A DNA stretch of 62,061 nucleotides from assembly GCA_041662445.1 (NCBI GenBank), contig JBAZSL010000009.1:1-62061 (forward strand), in the 5' to 3' direction. Under the pieces are notes generated by a model that was given only the letters and a program-made list of their open reading frames with translations, did no database searches and was not told where the DNA came from. This DNA is from UASB124 sp041662445. GTDB taxonomy: Bacteria; Babelota; Babeliae; Babelales; RVW-14. A program made the position numbers and the translations under genes. Shown piece by piece: positions 58,653 through 62,061 of this stretch (its first letter is position 1; each line of letters starts with the position of its first letter).

Positions 58653-59342
58653 ATGATAATTACCATTGACGGTCCGGCTGCAAGCGGCAAAAGTAGTGTT
58701 GCCAGGTCTTTGGCACAAAAACTTGATTACTACTATCTGTATACGGGACTTCTCTATCGAGCATTGGCGTATATGTGGGTGCATGTTGACCACAAACTTT
58801 CTTTGCCGGTTATGCCGCAGGATGTTGCGACACTTACCGAACAAGATCTTGAGGGTGTACACCAGCTCTCATATAGTTATCTTCATGGTGAACCGCATGT
58901 ATACCATCAATCGGTTGATATTACCGCACATCTTTCCGATACAAAACTTGATCAGCCAGCATCTGCCATTTCAACAAGTCCACTCGTACGCAAGGCATTG
59001 CTGAGTCTTCAACGTTCAATTGCGCAGTCGAATGATACTATTGCCGATGGGCGTGATTGCGGCAGCGTTGTATTCCCTCATGCCGATATTAAATTTTATT
59101 TAACCGCTGATGTGGATGCGCGTGCACGGCGCTTAATGGCTGATCAGACGCGACGTCATCATGGCGCAACGCTTGAAAGAGTTAAAAAAGAAATTGTTGA
59201 GCGAGATAACCGTGATCGCACACGCACAGAATCACCTCTTGTTATTCCAAAGGGCGCGGTGATTATCGATAATACGGCGTTAACTTTTGAGCAAACGGTT
59301 GCAACGTTTATGCAAGAAATTCAGAGAGTGATTAGTTGCTAA
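58653..59342 (+). CDS. cmk: Cytidylate kinase
   Basis: 229 residues, behind GGGAG. The P-loop reads DGPAASGKSS, and TGLLYRALAY follows. ADGRDCGSVVFPHADIKFYL and the LID segment RRLMADQTRRHH and ERDNRDRTRTESPL are typical. It converts CMP and dCMP to the diphosphates. GRDCGS replaces the more common GRDIGT. It overlaps the convergent gene at 59339 by four bases. Confidence 0.94.
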   Translation: MIITIDGPAASGKSSVARSLAQKLDYYYLYTGLLYRALAYMWVHVDHKLSLPVMPQDVATLTEQDLEGVHQLSYSYLHGEPHVYHQSVDITAHLSDTKLDQPASAISTSPLVRKALLSLQRSIAQSNDTIADGRDCGSVVFPHADIKFYLTADVDARARRLMADQTRRHHGATLERVKKEIVERDNRDRTRTESPLVIPKGAVIIDNTALTFEQTVATFMQEIQRVISC

Positions 59343-60151
59343 TACACCCACGTCCACGCTGGATATGCTGGCTTGGGATCGGTATCGGTGTAAGCAACCT
59401 TGCCTTTGAGATAAGGGCGTGTGACGCTGTCATAGGTCTTGGTTCCAAAAATTCCGGCAAGCCGAGTTGCTTTTGACGCAATGCCGCCATTGTTTCCCAT
59501 AATTTTAAGCGTTTTATTAACAAGATCCTGCGCGCGCCATTCGGCATCATATTCGGCTTCTACTTGCGAGGAATATTTTTTAAGTTGTGCCAATTGTGCC
59601 GACGTAAAATAATCAAGCTTTTCTGCCGTATTCAATATTTCATTGATGAGTCGCAGGTGCCCGAGCGGTTTATTGGTACGCAGGGTGTACAATGTTTCTA
59701 TTTTTTTGTATACCGTTCCGACCAATGCCGGAAGCTTTTTAAGCTTATTTGCCGCAATGCGGTAATGTGGTTCTTTGATAAACATGTCAAAAATGTAGAG
59801 CGTAGTTTTGAGCTGTCCGTTATCGGTAGCAAGATTTTTTATCTGCTTGACCGCCTCCTCGAAATTATCGATAGCTTTTTGAGTATCGACAACACCGACC
59901 TCAATTTCAAGTTGTCGCTGATAGGTGACTAACTGATTAAGCTCTTGGTTGTTGAAAAGCTTTTGTGCATTTTTTTGCGCCACATTGACCATGTTGAGGA
60001 GCTTTAATCGTTCTGCTTCGCTCTGCGCCGCTCGTGTTGTGTAATACTGCTTGATGATATCAAAGACTGGATTGGCGGATGTTGATTGCAGTGGCATTGA
60101 CCACCACATCATTATGCCGCTGATAAGTAGTATGTTTTTGTACCTGTTCAT
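59339..60151 (-). CDS. Secreted helical hypothetical protein
   Basis: 270 residues behind AAGGA. A signal peptide (about residues 1-26, ILLISGIMMWWSMPLQSTSA) precedes a long helical, charged body: AERLKLLNMVNVAQKNAQKL, FNNQELNQLVTYQRQLEIEV and so on. The FNNQEL stretch resembles FNEQELAQLTQF in the next gene upstream, so the two share a small module. It ends with an aromatic PAYPAWTWVY. I do not recognise a family. Confidence 0.72.
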   Translation of the reverse strand: MNRYKNILLISGIMMWWSMPLQSTSANPVFDIIKQYYTTRAAQSEAERLKLLNMVNVAQKNAQKLFNNQELNQLVTYQRQLEIEVGVVDTQKAIDNFEEAVKQIKNLATDNGQLKTTLYIFDMFIKEPHYRIAANKLKKLPALVGTVYKKIETLYTLRTNKPLGHLRLINEILNTAEKLDYFTSAQLAQLKKYSSQVEAEYDAEWRAQDLVNKTLKIMGNNGGIASKATRLAGIFGTKTYDSVTRPYLKGKVAYTDTDPKPAYPAWTWVY

Positions 60152-60164
60152 ATGCTGATCCTTA

Positions 60165-60452
60165 TTATTTTGTCATCAAATGGGTGCGGAATTGCGTTAA
60201 TTGAGCAAGCTCCTGCTCGTTGAACCATTTTCTTCGTGTTGTTGATCCTCCGACAAAATTAATCAAATGGAGTAGGGCTTTTTTGTCTGATGCTGTGTGT
60301 GTTGCATACAATTTGGCAATGGACTCAAAAACAGCATTATAGCCATTAGGAGCCGTCGCTGCCTGCGTTGTGGGTGCTGTACCTACGATTGTTGTTGGTG
60401 GCACACATGCGATTAATGAACAGAAACAGCATAAAAGCATTATGTTTTTCAT
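60165..60452 (-). CDS. Small putative lipoprotein
   Basis: 95 residues behind AGGAC. The N-terminus MKNIMLLCCFCSLIAC ends in a lipobox-like LIAC at Cys16. A Thr/Ala-rich linker (TTIVGTAPTTQAATAP) follows, then a helical domain DKKALLHLINFVGGSTTRRK and FNEQELAQLTQFRTHL, related to part of 59339-60151. It probably sits on the outer face of a membrane. Function unknown. Confidence 0.68.
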   Translation of the reverse strand: MKNIMLLCCFCSLIACVPPTTIVGTAPTTQAATAPNGYNAVFESIAKLYATHTASDKKALLHLINFVGGSTTRRKWFNEQELAQLTQFRTHLMTK

Positions 60453-60462
60453 GTTTTTTGTC

Positions 60463-61230
60463 CTAATAAACTATAATAAAGTCGCGTTCTAATTCGCCAT
60501 TGGCAGGATCTTGTAACATGGCAATTATGGCGTCTATTTGATTGCCCCAGGTTATTTGATTTTTTTGTGCATCTTTAAGATCGTCAACAAATTTCTTTCC
60601 ATCTAAGCATGATTCCTGATATGCCGCGATGGCCTGTTGCGCATCAATGATTCTTTGGCGCAATTTGTTGTCAAAATAAGGTGCATCATCTGCGGAATTG
60701 AGCAGAGCGATAAGATCAGCGCGTGCGGCGATAGAGTTCTCTTTCTGTCTGCTTATAAGGGTTTCAATTTTTGCGGTAAGTTGATTGGTAATTTGCTGGA
60801 CTTGTGCTGTTATTATTGGCGCGAGCGCAGGATCATTGTAGGTTGCGTTTTGGAAAAGCGCTGCAAGTTCAAGAACCCCCTGCGCAAGAGCATTTTCTGC
60901 GGCAGTTTTAAATTCTTGGGCCTTGGCGATTTGGTCAGTTAATAAAGAGATATCGGCGATCGCTGCGCTTTTGAGTTGTGCAATTTCAGTCTGATCGGTT
61001 GGGTTAAAAATTGTGGGGTATAACGTAACTGTTTTGTTTTCAAGAAAATTGAGCCATGCCTTAAGATCTATTAATCGTTGTGAGGGCGTTGGGGCGCTTT
61101 TGCTATTACGTTCAAGTTCATTGATAAGCCCCATGGTCCACGTACTTTGTGCAAAAAGTGTCATATGGGTAATGTCATGCGCGAAAAACGTAAGGATCAC
61201 AATGACGAGCAAGATGAGTGGAAAACGCAT
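60463..61230 (-). CDS. Secreted helical hypothetical protein
   Basis: 255 residues behind AAAGGGG. A hydrophobic N-terminus (FPLILLVIVILTFFAHDI) is a signal peptide or anchor. The rest is helical and Ala-rich (KAQEFKTAAENALAQGVLEL, IDAQQAIAAYQESC). LIALLNSADDAPYFDNKL loosely follows the same module layout as the two downstream genes. All lie close together on the same strand (10-14 base gaps) and are probably one operon. No family recognised. Confidence 0.7.
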   Translation of the reverse strand: MRFPLILLVIVILTFFAHDITHMTLFAQSTWTMGLINELERNSKSAPTPSQRLIDLKAWLNFLENKTVTLYPTIFNPTDQTEIAQLKSAAIADISLLTDQIAKAQEFKTAAENALAQGVLELAALFQNATYNDPALAPIITAQVQQITNQLTAKIETLISRQKENSIAARADLIALLNSADDAPYFDNKLRQRIIDAQQAIAAYQESCLDGKKFVDDLKDAQKNQITWGNQIDAIIAMLQDPANGELERDFIIVY

Positions 61231-61248
61231 AAGGCAAACCCCTTTCTA

Positions 61249-62061
61249 TTAAAATTTTACTTGTGCGATTGCGTTTTTGTAGGTGGTTTCACCAGGAAAT
61301 GGCGCCGTTAGGGCCTGAAGCTTTTGCAGCGATGTTGCGAGCGCGGGAACGCCGAGTTTTTTTGTAGTTTTATTGAAAAGATTGGTGTCAGTAAAAATTC
61401 CATAAATTGAACGAACAATATAGTTACACATCGTTTTGATGGTTGTGTTGGTGGCATAAGCTGCTGTAACAGCTGCGGGTGTTGTTTGTAAGATTGATAC
61501 TGCTTTTGTAATAACCGTTGAATATTTCGCGGCTATGTTTGCAGCTGTTTTAGTTTTGCCTGTCAATTTGCTAGCAGCAGCGACGGCATCTTTGCGAGCC
61601 TTTTCAAGCGCTGAGTAGTTGTTTTGGAGTTGGGTAATTTGTGCTTTTGTTGGAGCGGCTGGTTTTGGCGTTAGGGCGGTAATTTTATTGGTAAGTGCAG
61701 TGCTAACGGCGGCAAAGCTTATTGTTGGGAAGAGTTTTGCTGCTGTGGCGATTTGATTTTTGATTGTAGTGCAGTCAGTGAGAGCGGTAGCTAGGCTAAT
61801 TGCTTTAGTAAAAGTGGCTACGATCGTTGCGCCGAGTGATGCTTGATCAAAAAGTTTTGAATTTATTGGTGATGCGGCAATAGCGGTGAATGCATCGCTG
61901 ATCGCTTTGGTGATTGAAGCAATGGTTACCGAAGTTGCAGTAGTAGCAGTGGCAAGATCAGTATTTATTTTTGCCTCTGCTGCTTGTTGTGCAGCAAGAG
62001 CAGTAAGATTTGCAGCCTTTTGAGTTAGCGCAGAGTTAATGGTGGCAAAGTTTATTGTTGA
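61249..62061 (-). CDS. Ala/Thr-rich hypothetical protein, C-terminal part (cut by window edge)
   Basis: The frame is open from the window edge to the stop at 61249 (270 residues visible); the start lies beyond 62061. A TTG at 61566 could be misread as a start, but the same frame continues upstream without a stop. The composition is very Ala- and Thr-rich. Two similar segments occur, FPTISFAAVSTALTNKITAL and STINFATINSALTQKAANL, about 110 residues apart, which suggests internal repeats. It is followed 18 bases later by the secreted gene 60463-61230 and is likely the first known gene of that operon. Function unknown. Confidence 0.7.
   Translation of the reverse strand, partial: STINFATINSALTQKAANLTALAAQQAAEAKINTDLATATTATSVTIASITKAISDAFTAIAASPINSKLFDQASLGATIVATFTKAISLATALTDCTTIKNQIATAAKLFPTISFAAVSTALTNKITALTPKPAAPTKAQITQLQNNYSALEKARKDAVAAASKLTGKTKTAANIAAKYSTVITKAVSILQTTPAAVTAAYATNTTIKTMCNYIVRSIYGIFTDTNLFNKTTKKLGVPALATSLQKLQALTAPFPGETTYKNAIAQVKF

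Noticed and set aside
61249..61566. Separate 105-residue gene starting at TTG 61566
   Set aside because: The same frame is open upstream to the window edge with similar Ala/Thr-rich sequence, so this is the end of a longer gene.
1..62061. tRNA or rRNA genes
   Set aside because: I looked through the larger gaps for cloverleaf-like or conserved rRNA sequences and saw none; a tRNA scan would be decisive.

Overview
The window looks like a chromosomal segment of a Gram-negative-type, probably host-associated bacterium. Housekeeping genes (dnaE, frr, pyrH, tsf, rpmF, a fab cluster, ftsK, murF, uppP, trpS, asnS, mutS, cmk, nth) alternate with many secreted or membrane proteins I cannot assign. Base composition is roughly mid-40s %GC by eye. 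The combination of many lineage-specific secreted proteins, arrays of outer-membrane beta-barrel paralogues, a membrane-anchored adenylate kinase and split-up housekeeping operons fits a lineage such as Candidatus Dependentiae (TM6). That is an inference from gene content, not a proven placement. I saw no rRNA, tRNA, prophage or CRISPR array.

Layout: 1-2907 holds two tandem paralogous secreted coiled-coil proteins, the first cut by the window edge. 3002-8151 holds an HtrA-like protease, an acyl-CoA carboxylase beta subunit, a TPR protein and a RelE/HigB-type toxin-antitoxin pair. 8177-14345 (minus) holds dnaE, frr, pyrH and tsf. 14540-20036 (plus) is the rpmF-plsX-(TPR membrane protein)-fabD-fabG-acpP-fabF cluster, without fabH. 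20210-31313 (minus) holds a large Pro/Gln/Ala-rich secreted protein and four outer-membrane beta-barrel paralogues. 31568-36700 (plus) holds the envelope and division genes uppP, ftsK and murF. 36791-43440 holds an HExxH orphan, a heparinase-type lyase, trpS, a GIY-YIG nuclease, an RlmI-like methyltransferase, a Xer recombinase and endonuclease III. 43500-47822 (minus) has four paralogous small exported two-membrane-segment proteins with matching promoters and terminators. 48072-53959 holds a lipoprotein adenylate kinase, two secreted unknowns and a trifunctional acyl-activating/carrier/acyltransferase protein. 53995-59342 holds an MNT-type nucleotidyltransferase, asnS, mutS and cmk. 59339-62061 (minus) holds a run of small secreted unknowns.

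The most unusual layer is repetitive. Six copies of an element of about 330-630 bp carry terminal inverted repeats (TA-GACCTCTTTCGAAACCT) and two inverted CCCGGG hairpins. The copy at 40189-40821 contains an intact GIY-YIG nuclease gene. The other five carry only the 3' half of that gene, and four of them share the same deletion junction, which looks like a nuclease-bearing element plus a spreading non-autonomous derivative. Copies lie exactly at gene ends: at the dnaE start, just before the murF start, over the trpS stop codon and against the stop of the next gene. A second repeat family is nested with the first and has a recognisable empty site in a paralogous gene.

Functionally, the fab cluster, plsX, the carboxyltransferase and the AMP-binding/carrier/PlsC fusion together cover phospholipid acyl-chain supply. 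uppP, murF and ftsK cover peptidoglycan and division. The beta-barrels, small two-segment proteins and secreted coiled-coil proteins probably form the variable cell surface.
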